Shown one piece after another: positions 8,977-17,463 of a DNA stretch of 64,000 nucleotides (positions within the stretch are counted from its first letter, which is position 1; each line of letters starts with the position of its first letter). Under the pieces are notes generated by a model. It was not told the origin of the DNA. It did not search any database and saw only the letters and a list, made by a program, of their open reading frames with translations. The DNA is from Hyphomicrobiales bacterium (lineage in GTDB: Bacteria > Pseudomonadota > Alphaproteobacteria > Rhizobiales > Beijerinckiaceae): contig JAPLOU010000042.1 of assembly GCA_026400535.1 (NCBI GenBank), positions 34,063 through 98,062 of the forward strand, read 5' to 3'. The position numbers were made by a program, and so were the translations under genes.

Positions 8977-9840
8977 TCAGTGCGCCGCCGCGCTGCCGGG
9001 ATCAGGCCTCACGATGGATCGGTCAAGCAGCGGAAAAAGTATGAGGCCGGCCAGAAAGCCCCCGATATGCGCCTCCCAGGCAATGCCCTGATTTTCACCC
9101 GCAATGGTCACGAAGCCCGCACCGAACAGCCAGTTTGTGGCAAACCAGAACACCACGAACGCCATTGCCTGCCGGTTCCACAGCATGCCCAACAGGCTCA
9201 GCGCCGGAAGGGCCTTCACCGCCGCGTCACTGGCCATCGCATCCATCCTCAGCCCGCGCGAAAACACGAAGCGGGCTGCCGCACCCGTCGCGGCTGACAC
9301 GCCGGCAGACGCGCCGACCAGCGGCACGACATCGGTCGTGTGCATGCCAATGTGGGCGAACGCGCCGGCGATGCTGCCGATGGCGAACAGAAACACAAAG
9401 CGCCCCGCTCCAATCCGCCGAGCCAGCGGGCTGCCAAAGGCCGCTAACCACAGGCAGTTCATGACGATATGGGACGTCCCGGAATGCAGCACGGCGTAGC
9501 TCAGTACGCTCCACCAACGGACACCTCCGCCATCGACGAAGTAGCGCGCCACCTGAAGCTTCTCGGCTGCGGACGCCGGATTGAGACCCGCAGCCAGATC
9601 ACGCACGATCTGCTGCTGGTCGGCCCAGCCAAACTCCAGGGCAAAGCGTGCGGGCACCACCGAGAACGTCGACAGCACCTCCATATCGGCCTGAAGATCG
9701 AGCAGAAGCCGCCCAAGATGAATGGCGGCCAGCACGCCGATGAGGAGCATGACCACAGGAGGGAGATTGAAGACCGGCTCACGCAACGGCGGAGCCATGC
9801 CAGTGTCCGGTTTGGGGCCAAGCCAGTTGGGATCAGACAT
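8977..9840 (-). CDS. Rhomboid family intramembrane serine protease
   Basis: A polytopic protein (287 residues from the ATG at 9840). The catalytic pair is visible: S178 in GASAG at the start of a transmembrane helix and H258 in AHIGGFLAG in a later helix. The HxxxN-type region (HIVMNCLWL) of the oxyanion site is also present. The substrate is unknown. The frame is open for another 82 codons upstream, but that stretch lacks rhomboid features and overlaps a Pro/Arg-rich, probably non-coding segment, so the inner start is preferred. Confidence 0.88.
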   Translation of the reverse strand: MSDPNWLGPKPDTGMAPPLREPVFNLPPVVMLLIGVLAAIHLGRLLLDLQADMEVLSTFSVVPARFALEFGWADQQQIVRDLAAGLNPASAAEKLQVARYFVDGGGVRWWSVLSYAVLHSGTSHIVMNCLWLAAFGSPLARRIGAGRFVFLFAIGSIAGAFAHIGMHTTDVVPLVGASAGVSAATGAAARFVFSRGLRMDAMASDAAVKALPALSLLGMLWNRQAMAFVVFWFATNWLFGAGFVTIAGENQGIAWEAHIGGFLAGLILFPLLDRSIVRPDPGSAAAH

Positions 9841-10095
9841 TTCCGCACGATTGCCTATCGGACCCGGTCGCGCAAGCCGGCAACCGGAATCCGGCCAGCG
9901 CAAGAAAACGGGGAGACTGCTTGAAGCAACCTCCCCTTGCGAAACCCTGTCCGGCCCATTGCCCTGTTCGGGCGCACCGCACAAACCGCTTGAGTTGAGC
10001 CGACGTGGGCGAAGGAATGTCATCGCGTATCGGCAAACCGTGCCTATGGTGTCCCACGCACCGCCTCGCCGTGCAACGTCAACCAAAAATTAACG

Positions 10096-10110
10096 TTAAC
10101 AAAGGGTTAC
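10096..10110. promoter_or_regulatory. Imperfect CtrA-type site (TTAA-N7-TTAC)
   Basis: One base off the TTAA-N7-TTAA consensus for the CtrA cell-cycle regulator, in an AT-richer stretch about 140 bases upstream of the PAS_5 gene. A further TTAA half-site lies just before it. This is inference from the motif only. Confidence 0.3.
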
Positions 10111-10251
10111 CCGCACCTTTCACGAAAAACGGCATAAGCATCGCACAGACGGATCAGGCTGCCGGGATTTCGGGCCGCTCTGTCCCGTTCGGGAACAGTG
10201 GGCACGAACCGACCCGTGGCACTTTGCAATGCTGGGCGTGTTGGACAGACG

Positions 10252-10818
10252 ATGAAGACAATGAGCACACAGATCGTGTTCGCCTATTGGGACGGCCTCA
10301 GGGGCTCCCGTTCGGCGCCCGAGCGCGGCGAAATCGAACCGGGTGCCGTGCGCCATGCCTTGCTGGACACCTTCATTCTCGAGAACGGTGCGTCAGGCCT
10401 GACCTTCCGCCTCGCAGGTACCCGTCTTTGCGCCCTGTTCGGCGGCGAGTTGCGCGACCGCGCCTTTGCGTCCTTGTGGTCAGATCCTGTGTCGCGCGTC
10501 GAGATCATGCGAATGGTCGATGCCGTCATGGACGAAAGCGCCGGCGCGGTCACCGGGCTCAGGGCGAACACGGCGGCGGGCGCGTCAGCCGATCTTGAAC
10601 TGCTCGTCCTGCCCCTACGCCATGGCGGGAAGACCCACGCACGCGTGCTGGGCGCACTCTCCCCCGTGATACCGCCGGACTGGCTCGGTCAGGAAGCGAT
10701 CGCATCGATCGACGTTCGCTCGATGCGGATCATCTGGCCGTCGGGGCGTCCCAGACCCGCAGCCGCGCCCGAAGAGCGCCGCGCGCGCTTCACCTTGCTG
10801 CATGGCGGACGCAGTTAG
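10252..10818 (+). CDS. PAS_5 family protein
   Basis: A 188-residue cytoplasmic protein of the alphaproteobacterial PAS_5 family (DUF1419-like small PAS proteins). It starts with an IVFAYWDGLRG segment, then has the core of a PAS fold with FRLAGTRLCALFG and a run of beta strands (DLELLVLPLRHGG, RVLGALSP) near the C-terminus. There is no output domain, so it probably acts through a partner. Two ATGs, at 10252 and 10261, are possible. It is followed 141 bases later by a PilZ protein on the same strand, an arrangement I have seen in related genomes. Function unknown. Confidence 0.78.
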   Translation: MKTMSTQIVFAYWDGLRGSRSAPERGEIEPGAVRHALLDTFILENGASGLTFRLAGTRLCALFGGELRDRAFASLWSDPVSRVEIMRMVDAVMDESAGAVTGLRANTAAGASADLELLVLPLRHGGKTHARVLGALSPVIPPDWLGQEAIASIDVRSMRIIWPSGRPRPAAAPEERRARFTLLHGGRS

Positions 10819-10959
10819 GCTGCGCTATTCGGCCCGCCAATGTCCAAGGGGGCAACAAAATGGCGCCCACGAACAAAAGTGTGAACGGAACCCCGCGACA
10901 GTAAGGCTGGATTAACCAGCAACCAGATAGGGTCTGGGCTGCAAAAACGATGCTTCGAG

Positions 10960-11565
10960 ATGAACGCTGCAGCTCCGACCCTTGCCTCAAGACCGATTGA
11001 ACGCAGGCGACATTCGCGTGTGAAAGTGGCCTTGCTTGGTCGCTACATGCTGCAGAACCGTTCGGAATACCCCTGCCAGAGTGTTGACATGTCCGTGGGC
11101 GGACTGATGCTGACGGCGCCGGTCAGGGGCCGCGCCGGTGAGCGCATCATCGTCTACCTTGAACACATCGGCCGCGTCGAAGGCGACATCACGCGCGTCA
11201 CGCAGGAGGGCTTCGCCATGACCGTGATGGCAAGCCCTCGCAAGCGCGAGAAGCTGGCCGCCCAGTTGACCTGGCTTGCGAACCGCGCCTCGCTCGGGCT
11301 GCCGGAGGATCGCCGCCACGACCGCGTTCAGCCGAAGATCTCGCACATCATGCTGACGCTGGCGGACAGCTCGCAGGTTCCGGTTAAGCTCCTGGATATG
11401 TCACTGTCCGGCGCCGCCTTCAGCGCCGATGTCAAGCTGATGATCACGGACCTGGTCATGCTCGGCAAGACCCAGACGAAGGTCATGCGCAAGTTCGATG
11501 GCGGCTACGCGGTCGAGTTCCGCAAAGCCTTTGCCGTCGACACCATCGACCAGATCGATCTCTAG
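10960..11565 (+). CDS. Tandem PilZ-domain protein (c-di-GMP binding)
   Basis: A 201-residue protein with two PilZ domains. The first carries ERRRHSR and, about 30 residues on, DMSVGG, which together match the RxxxR...DxSxxG c-di-GMP site. The second carries RRHDRV and DMSLSGAA and is less perfect. Such proteins pass on cyclic-di-GMP level to motility, envelope or stalk functions. The effector is not evident from the sequence. There is no membrane segment. The call of PilZ is firm, the binding of c-di-GMP by domain one is likely, and by domain two less so. Confidence 0.88.
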   Translation: MNAAAPTLASRPIERRRHSRVKVALLGRYMLQNRSEYPCQSVDMSVGGLMLTAPVRGRAGERIIVYLEHIGRVEGDITRVTQEGFAMTVMASPRKREKLAAQLTWLANRASLGLPEDRRHDRVQPKISHIMLTLADSSQVPVKLLDMSLSGAAFSADVKLMITDLVMLGKTQTKVMRKFDGGYAVEFRKAFAVDTIDQIDL

Positions 11566-11591
11566 CCCACGCCACGCGTCGCGGACTGGCT

Positions 11592-12344
11592 TCAACGCCC
11601 GCCGCTAACGTCGACGGTCGCGCCGGTTGTGTAGCTGGCCTCTTCCGACAGCAGGAACAGCACAGTCTTCGCGATTTCATCCGGCATGCCGATGCGCTGC
11701 ATCGGAATGTTCGGCCTGATCCGCTCGATGCGCGCCACGTCACCGGTGCTGCGCTCGTGGATGTCGGTCATCACCATTCCTGGGGAAACGGCATTGACGC
11801 GGATGCCCTCCAGCGCGGTTTCCTTGGCCAAGCCCACAGTGAACGCGTCGATCGCTCCCTTGGAGGCCGCATACCAGACATACTCGCCAGGGCTGCCGAT
11901 GCGTGCCGCGACCGATGAGATGTTGACGATGGCTCCACCCGCGCCGCCATGGTGCATCGACATGCGCCTGACTGCCTCGCGTGCCACCAGCATGGCGCCG
12001 GTCACGTTGAGGTCGATGCAGGCTCGGATGACATCCGCCTCGGCCGTGTCGAGGCGCCCCGAACGGCCGGTGATGCCGGCATTGTTGACCAGATGCGAAA
12101 CCGGCCCGAGTTGCCGGTCGACGCTGGCAAACAGGTCATTAATGTCGGCCTCGACGGCCATGTCGCCGGCCACAGCAATCGCGCGCCGCCCGGTTTCCGC
12201 TTTGATGCGCCCGACAAGCGCCTCGGCCAGCGCGCCTTCCACCCGGTAGTTGATCGCCACATCGTAGCCCCGGCGCGCGCCCAGCAGCGCTGTCGCTGCA
12301 CCAATGCCCCTGCTGCCGCCGGTAACAACCATGATCCGCGTCAT
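11592..12344 (-). CDS. SDR family NAD(P)-dependent oxidoreductase
   Basis: Classical short-chain dehydrogenase of 250 residues: nucleotide-binding TGGSRGIG at residues 8-15, NNAG, an active-site serine in NISSVAAR, YAASKGA as the YxxxK motif, and the C-terminal TGATVDVSGG. It resembles FabG-like oxidoreductases of unknown substrate (annotated in related genomes as glucose dehydrogenase-like or FabG-like). The ATG at 12344 has AAAGG nine bases upstream; a TTG three codons earlier is the alternative. It stands alone, convergent with the PilZ gene. Confidence 0.9.
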   Translation of the reverse strand: MTRIMVVTGGSRGIGAATALLGARRGYDVAINYRVEGALAEALVGRIKAETGRRAIAVAGDMAVEADINDLFASVDRQLGPVSHLVNNAGITGRSGRLDTAEADVIRACIDLNVTGAMLVAREAVRRMSMHHGGAGGAIVNISSVAARIGSPGEYVWYAASKGAIDAFTVGLAKETALEGIRVNAVSPGMVMTDIHERSTGDVARIERIRPNIPMQRIGMPDEIAKTVLFLLSEEASYTTGATVDVSGGR

Positions 12345-12583
12345 CTGATCCAACCTTTCAAGTTACGCCGGCCTGGCCGCGCGCGCGGCCCTGTGGCGCA
12401 CTTAACCACAAGGCTGAACGGAATGCCGACAATTTGAGACAACCCGCTGATAGCCGGTTGACGCTGTGACTCAAACGCCGTGTCAACAACGCGATATGCG
12501 TAAAATGCAAGCTATTTCAGTGAGCCGATTGGGAAAACACGCATGCGATCTCCAGTCCCGTCAACAGGGACAGGAGCTTTCAC

Positions 12584-13252
12584 ATGCCAAAGAAGCATGG
12601 AACGACCTCGGGATGGATGAAATCAGCGGCCGCGCTGGCGGTGCTTTGCCTTTCGGCAGGCACGGCCCATGCCCAGACATCGCGCCAGGGCGCCATGACC
12701 ACCGGAGCGCTGCCACCTGTGGGCAGCCTTGAGGTCAGCCGCTTGGGCGACAGCCGTCCTCCGATCGGCTGGGTGCAATTCTGCAGCACCCGCGTCTATG
12801 CAGCCGAGTGCTCGGTCGACACCGGCGAACCGGAGAAGGTCGAGTTGACGCCAAGGCTCTGGCGCACTGTCACCGGCGTCAACAGCAAAGTGAACAAGGA
12901 CATCGAACCGATCACCGACATGGACCATTGGGGCGTCGTCGAACGCTGGGACATGGCGGAAGACGGCAAAGGCGACTGCGAGGAATACGTCAACATCAAG
13001 CGCAGGAAGCTCGTCGAGGCCGGCGTGCCGCGCCGTGCCCTGCGCATCGTCGTGGTGATCGATGAAGAGAACGCGGGTCATGCTGTGCTGATGCTGCGCA
13101 CCGACAAGGGCGACTTCATTCTGGACAACAAGCGCAACGCCGTGCTTGCCTGGCACCAGACGGGCTACATCTTCATCAAGCGCGAGAGCCAGGACAAGGT
13201 CGGCTGGGTGCCCCTGGGTGGCGTCTCCGGCACGCTGGTTGCCTCGAACTGA
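12584..13252 (+). CDS. Secreted transglutaminase-like cysteine peptidase (BTLCP family)
   Basis: A 222-residue protein with a signal peptide (cleavage after AHA at about residue 30). The bacterial transglutaminase-like cysteine proteinase triad is visible: C132 in GDCEEYV, H166 in AGHAVLM and D181 in LDNK, with a basic KRRKL segment after the cysteine. LapG, the protease that trims surface adhesins, belongs to the same family, but no LapD or adhesin gene is near, so a LapG role is only a possibility. Stand-alone members are common in Hyphomicrobiales. A strong hairpin terminator follows about 100 bases downstream. Confidence 0.88.
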   Translation: MPKKHGTTSGWMKSAAALAVLCLSAGTAHAQTSRQGAMTTGALPPVGSLEVSRLGDSRPPIGWVQFCSTRVYAAECSVDTGEPEKVELTPRLWRTVTGVNSKVNKDIEPITDMDHWGVVERWDMAEDGKGDCEEYVNIKRRKLVEAGVPRRALRIVVVIDEENAGHAVLMLRTDKGDFILDNKRNAVLAWHQTGYIFIKRESQDKVGWVPLGGVSGTLVASN

Positions 13253-13355
13253 CCGGATCGCGCGCCGATGGCGTGATGGTTCGGTCACAATCATTCGAAG
13301 ATCAAACGCAGCCCTGATCCATCCCCACCCGTCCAGGATCGGACTGCGCAACCTG

Positions 13356-13391
13356 GGGTCCGGTGCTCGAACAGCGCCGGACCCTCTTTTT
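13356..13391 (+). terminator. Rho-independent terminator after the BTLCP gene
   Basis: GGGTCCGG pairs with CCGGACCC, the stem is extended inside by GCT/AGC, and TCTTTTT follows. It ends just before the IS701-like remnant begins on the other strand. Confidence 0.85.
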
Positions 13392-13402
13392 GTCCTTCGG
13401 TG

Positions 13403-14092
13403 CTAGTCGGACTGCGTTGCACGCTGCCGGGATTTCGGATTTGCAGGGACTTGGTTGCACAGCAGGGACATTTCGCGACTGCGTACACCCGCGATTGTCA
13501 GGCGTCTTCGGACGGTCGCGGCCAGGTTCGGCCCGTCTCTTTCGGGTTGCAGCGCCAGCGCTGCGGGATCGACCACCTCCGCGAAGATCAGGCGTCGCCC
13601 ATTCTGTTGGGGCAGATCCTGAGGGGGAATCCTTGCCCTTTGGGCGCGCGAGAACCCGTCGGATGCGCAGAGCGTCAGATGGTGGTGGAAGCCGCGCTCC
13701 TCGTCGTGGCCGAGCCCCAGCTTCTGCTTGGGCGCGGGATAGTCGCGCTCGACCCGCCACCGGATCTCCGGGAGCTGCACCATGCGAGACAAAGGCATGC
13801 TCTCTGGGCAGGTCGACAGCCAGTCCTTGCTGGGCTCGTCTTCACCCAGGGGCCACGCGATCAAGAGCCATGCCTCGGGGCAGGCTTCGCTGCGATCGCA
13901 AGCGCGGTGCGCCCGCCGCACGCGGACCCGGGCGAAGCGCGATGCGAGCGGCTCTTCGCTGCACTCCCGCCACCTGATATCGCTCCAAGCATCATCGGGC
14001 AGGCCGAGTGCCAGCGTTCTGTCGGATGCGGGCTGGTGCGGGCGATCACGGCGGATCAGCTTTGGCAGGCGCCATGGCGGGCCCGTTGGCAT
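13403..14092 (-). pseudogene. IS701-family transposase remnant (N-terminal half missing)
   Basis: The 229-codon frame reads like the C-terminal part of IS701-family transposases: an RFARVRVR segment, WLLIAWPLGEDEP, KDWLSTCPE, then the catalytic-glutamate region RWRVERDY followed by LGLGHDEERGFHHH. The N-terminal half, which carries the two aspartates of the DDE triad, is absent upstream, and the last 25 codons no longer match the family, suggesting a frame change near the 3' end. No clear terminal inverted repeats were found. It lies between the BTLCP terminator and the stop of arfB and is most likely an old insertion-sequence fragment that cannot move on its own. Confidence 0.8.
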
Positions 14093-14098
14093 TTTTTT

Positions 14099-14524
14099 CT
14101 ATTGATCGTCAGACCTTCCGCTCCCGCGCGCACGTTTGATCACCCCGCGCCGGACTTTTGCATCGATGCGGCGGACCTTCGACGCCTTGGTCGGCCGGGT
14201 CGCAATCCGCGGCTTCGGGCGCACTGCGGCGGCCTTGAACAGGGCGACCAGCCGCGCCAGCGCATCGTCGCGGTTCTGCGCCTGCGTTCGGAAGCTTTCC
14301 GCAATGATGACAATCTCGCCGTCCAGCGTCAGCCTGCGCCCGGCGAGCGCGGCGAGCCGCGCCCGCATGTCGTCCGGCATGCCGATCAACCGGTCGATCG
14401 GATAACGCAACTGCACGGCGGTCGAGAGCTTGTTGACATTCTGCCCGCCCGGCCCCGAGGAGCGCACGAAGCTCTCCGACAGATCGGCAGGGTCGATGGC
14501 CAGAGAGCGCGTGATCCTTAACAT
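14099..14524 (-). CDS. arfB: Alternative ribosome-rescue aminoacyl-tRNA hydrolase ArfB
   Basis: A 141-residue protein releasing peptides from ribosomes stalled without a stop codon. The release-factor GGQ motif is present in SSGPGGQNVNK near residue 27, and the C-terminal tail is highly basic (KASKVRRIDAKVRR and beyond), as needed for binding in the empty mRNA channel. Length and order match YaeJ/ArfB. It is divergent from gpt, with about 100 bases between the starts. Confidence 0.95.
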   Translation of the reverse strand: MLRITRSLAIDPADLSESFVRSSGPGGQNVNKLSTAVQLRYPIDRLIGMPDDMRARLAALAGRRLTLDGEIVIIAESFRTQAQNRDDALARLVALFKAAAVRPKPRIATRPTKASKVRRIDAKVRRGVIKRARGSGRSDDQ

Positions 14525-14628
14525 GAAAATGGAGTTATCACACCCATGCGCGCTGGGAAGCCCTTGCGGGCGCCACGCAATTGCGCTTTGGCATCCCCAG
14601 CCGAAAACCCGCCGGAGTCCCAGACGCC

Positions 14629-15138
14629 ATGGCCAACCCGATGTCCCCCAAAGCCTTTCCCGTGTCCTGGGACCAGTTCCACCGTGATGCCCGCGCCCTC
14701 GCCTGGCGGCTGGCGGATGCAGGCCCGTTCGAAGCGATCGTCTGCATCACGCGCGGCGGGCTGGTGCCTGCCGCCATTGTCTGCCGCGAACTGGGCCTGA
14801 GGGTGATCGAGACCATCGGCATAGCCAGCTATCACGACTACAAGAACCAGACAGAGCTGCAGGTCGTGAAAGACATTGCCCCCTCGATCCGAGCCATCGG
14901 CGACGGCAAAGGCAAGGGCGTGCTCATCCTCGACGACCTCGTCGACACCGGCAAGACCGCGCGCGTGGTGCGCGAATTGCTGCCCAACGCGCACTTCGCC
15001 ACCGTCTACGCCAAGACAGAAGGCCGCCCCATGGTCGACACCTTCATCACCGAGGTCAGCCAGGACACCTGGATCTATTTCCCTTGGGACATGGGCCTGA
15101 GCTACGTCGAACCCATCGCCAAGGAGACCAAGGGCTGA
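14629..15138 (+). CDS. gpt: Xanthine phosphoribosyltransferase
   Basis: Purine salvage: joins xanthine (and guanine) to PRPP. The 169-residue protein has the features of Gpt: [17 protein letters not shown] near residue 40, the PRPP-binding signature [14 protein letters not shown] at about residue 100, and a C-terminal WIYFPWD. The ATG at 14629 has GGAG about ten bases upstream; the frame extends 16 codons further but without a better site. It stands alone on its strand between arfB and the glycan operon. Confidence 0.93.
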   Translation: MANPMSPKAFPVSWDQFHRDARALAWRLADAGPFEAIVCITRGGLVPAAIVCRELGLRVIETIGIASYHDYKNQTELQVVKDIAPSIRAIGDGKGKGVLILDDLVDTGKTARVVRELLPNAHFATVYAKTEGRPMVDTFITEVSQDTWIYFPWDMGLSYVEPIAKETKG

Positions 15139-15238
15139 GCTGCCGGTCCGCGCATCGGATTGAAAGCTCCAGTGGCGTTTTCAAAGACGGTGAACGCCTG
15201 AGCCATCGCGCGGGCGAGCCGTCGCTAGGCAGCGCCCC

Positions 15239-15253
15239 TTAAACCGTCCTTAA
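15239..15253. promoter_or_regulatory. CtrA-type site (TTAA-N7-TTAA) before the glycan operon
   Basis: An exact TTAA-N7-TTAA match whose downstream half reads TTAACC, 52 bases before the start of the GT2 gene. The same pattern is found at the flagellar promoters in this window. CtrA control of the operon is inferred. Confidence 0.5.
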
Positions 15254-15305
15254 CCGCGACCAGGCACAGTGACCGCGTTCAATCCGCAATGGAAAGTGCG
15301 CTGCC

Positions 15306-16352
15306 TTGTCCCGGAATCAGAGCCCCCTCCCGGCGACAAGGCCGGTTTACTCGTTCGTCATTCCGCTGTTCAACGAAGAGGCAGTACTGCCGATCCTGCT
15401 GCACCGGATGGACCGGCTGCTGGAAAAGCTCGACGGCCCGGCGGAGGTGATCTTTGTTGATGACGGCAGCAAGGATACCTGCGGCATTGTTGCAGCCGGG
15501 CGCGCCAAGGATGATCCGCGCTACCGCTACATCGCGCTCTCGCGCAATTTCGGGCACCAGATCGCCATCACCGCCGGCATGGATGCAGCAGCCGGCGACG
15601 CCGTGATCATCATGGATGCCGACCTGCAGGACCCCCCGGAGGTCTGCCTCGACCTGATCGCCAGGTGGAAGGACGGCTACGAGATCGTCTACGCGCAACG
15701 CCTCAGCCGCGAGGGAGAGACGGCACTGAAGCTGTGGACCGCGAAAATGTTCTACAGGGCGCTGCGCAAACTGACTGCGGTCGACATTCCGCAAAATGTC
15801 GGCGACTTCCGTCTTGTCGACCGCCGCGCGCTGGATGCTTTCCGCGCCATGCCCGAGCGTGACCGCTTCGTGCGCGGCATGTTCGGCTGGATGGGCTTTC
15901 GCCAGACCGCCGTTCCGTTTCACCGGCTCGCCCGCGCCGCGGGCGAAACCAAGTATGGCTGGAAGAAGATGCTGCGCCTCGCGCTCGACGGCATCATCGG
16001 CTTTTCGGACCTGCCGCTGCGTGTCGCGCTATGGATGGGCGTCGCCGTGTCGTTCGCCGCGCTGGGCTACGGCGCCTCCGTGCTGGTCTTGGCGCTGTTC
16101 GGCTCCGGAACGGGGCTCGCAAGCGGCTGGGCATCGATGATCGTGGTGCTGTCGCTCATCGGTGGCATGAACCTGATCATGACCGGCGTGGTTGGTCTTT
16201 ATGTCGGGCGCATCCACAACGAGGTCAAGCAGCGCCCCCTTTATGTCGTCGGCCGCACCGAAGGCTTCCAGAACGCCGCTGCTATGCCAGACGCCGGCGT
16301 CACCGGGCGGGGCCGTGTTCCCGTGGCGGACAGGCGCAAGATCGCATCATGA
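15306..16352 (+). CDS. Family 2 glycosyltransferase, DPM/GtrB-like, membrane-anchored
   Basis: Transfers a sugar from a nucleotide donor to a lipid carrier, probably undecaprenyl or polyprenyl phosphate, at the cytoplasmic face. The 348-residue protein has a GT-A core (VIPLFNEE; VDDGSKD; the DxD region MDADLQDPPE; a conserved RLSREGE loop; VGDFRLVDR) and two C-terminal transmembrane helices at about 240-305, as in GtrB/DPM1-like enzymes. The only start that keeps the N-terminus is TTG at 15306; a TGA in the same frame lies 36 bases upstream. The stop overlaps the next ATG (ATGA). It is the first gene of a four-gene operon. Confidence 0.9.
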   Translation: MSRNQSPLPATRPVYSFVIPLFNEEAVLPILLHRMDRLLEKLDGPAEVIFVDDGSKDTCGIVAAGRAKDDPRYRYIALSRNFGHQIAITAGMDAAAGDAVIIMDADLQDPPEVCLDLIARWKDGYEIVYAQRLSREGETALKLWTAKMFYRALRKLTAVDIPQNVGDFRLVDRRALDAFRAMPERDRFVRGMFGWMGFRQTAVPFHRLARAAGETKYGWKKMLRLALDGIIGFSDLPLRVALWMGVAVSFAALGYGASVLVLALFGSGTGLASGWASMIVVLSLIGGMNLIMTGVVGLYVGRIHNEVKQRPLYVVGRTEGFQNAAAMPDAGVTGRGRVPVADRRKIAS

Positions 16353-17035
16353 GCCAGGTTTTCGACAGCTACCGCAGCAGCTATGAGAACGTGGTGCAGG
16401 ACTCGATCGCGTTTTCCGGGTTGAAACACGACTTCTTCCTTGAAGCCAAGATCATCCAGCTCAAGACCCTGTTCGAGCGCCATTTCGGCGCGGGCAAACC
16501 CGCCTTGCTCGATATCGGCTGTGGCGTTGGCCGCATGCACCCGCTGCTTGCGCCGCTGTGCGCCAGCCTGTCCGGCACGGACCTGTCGACGGAATCGCTC
16601 GAACGCGCCCGGCTCGACAATCCTGATGTGGCCTACCGCACCCAGGTGGCCGGCAGCCTTGACTGGCCGGAGGCCGGCTTCGACGCAACGCTGGCTGTCT
16701 GTGTGCTACATCATGTTCCGGTGGCGGATCGCGCGGGCTTCTTGGCCGAGATGGCCCGGGTGACGCGGCCTGGCGGCCTCGCCATCATCATCGAGCACAA
16801 CCCATTCAATCCTCTGACGCGGCTGGCGGTTGCGCGCTGCCCGTTCGATCATGACGCCGTGCTGCTGCGCCATGGCGAAGCAGCGGACAGGCTCGCCGCA
16901 GCCGGCCTTCACCGCATCGAAAGCCGGCATTTCCTGATTGCCCCGACCCTGGCGTCCCCGGTACGGCGGATCGAGCGGCTGTTTGAATACCTTCCGCTGG
17001 GCGCGCAGTACATCAGCCATGGGGTGGTGCAGTGA
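16349..17035 (+). CDS. Class I SAM-dependent methyltransferase
   Basis: A 228-residue Rossmann-type methyltransferase with the SAM motif LLDIGCGVGRM, an acidic GTDLS post-I motif, then FDATLAVCVLHHV and a VTRPGGLAIIIEHN motif. The starting segment (SYRSSYENVVQDSIAFSG) is typical of methyltransferases linked to glycan loci. It overlaps the GT2 stop by 4 bases and its own stop overlaps the next ATG, so translation is coupled. The substrate is probably a sugar or lipid-linked glycan, by context only. Confidence 0.85.
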   Translation: MSQVFDSYRSSYENVVQDSIAFSGLKHDFFLEAKIIQLKTLFERHFGAGKPALLDIGCGVGRMHPLLAPLCASLSGTDLSTESLERARLDNPDVAYRTQVAGSLDWPEAGFDATLAVCVLHHVPVADRAGFLAEMARVTRPGGLAIIIEHNPFNPLTRLAVARCPFDHDAVLLRHGEAADRLAAAGLHRIESRHFLIAPTLASPVRRIERLFEYLPLGAQYISHGVVQ

Positions 17036-17463
17036 TGGCGCGTGCCGGCCTCCAGCGCCTGCGCCGCCCCCTGACGCTGCTCGCTGTCGGCGCAATGGCG
17101 ACGCTGCTTTATGCGGCACTGGCGGTGTTTGGCGCGAGCCAGACCCACCTGCCGGCTTCACTGGTCTCGCTCATGGCCTACGCCCTGGCCGCCGGCTGTT
17201 CCTATCTGGCCCATCGTTTTTTCACCTTCAATGTCACCGGCAGCCATGGCGACGCGCCGGCCCGCTTCGCGACGCTCAGCCTCGCGGGCTATGCCATCGC
17301 CTTTCTGGCCCCGCTCATCCTCACCGACATGCTGGGCTGGCCATCGCCCTGGCCGATTGCTGTCACCTGCATTGCCGTTCCGCTGTTCAACGCATGGGCC
17401 CTGTCGCGGCTTGTCTTTCGTCTGCCGCTCCTCGGCGCAGCAACCCCATCTGGCCAGCCATGA
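17035..17463 (+). CDS. GtrA-like small membrane protein
   Basis: A 142-residue protein with four hydrophobic segments (about 14-35, 45-62, 80-100, 108-130) and the GtrA/DPMS3 pattern, including a HRFFTF motif after the second helix. GtrA proteins are thought to help flip polyprenyl-linked sugars made by GtrB-type GT2 enzymes, and the GT2 gene two positions upstream fits that partner role. The ATG overlaps the preceding stop (TGATG). Confidence 0.85.
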   Translation: MARAGLQRLRRPLTLLAVGAMATLLYAALAVFGASQTHLPASLVSLMAYALAAGCSYLAHRFFTFNVTGSHGDAPARFATLSLAGYAIAFLAPLILTDMLGWPSPWPIAVTCIAVPLFNAWALSRLVFRLPLLGAATPSGQP

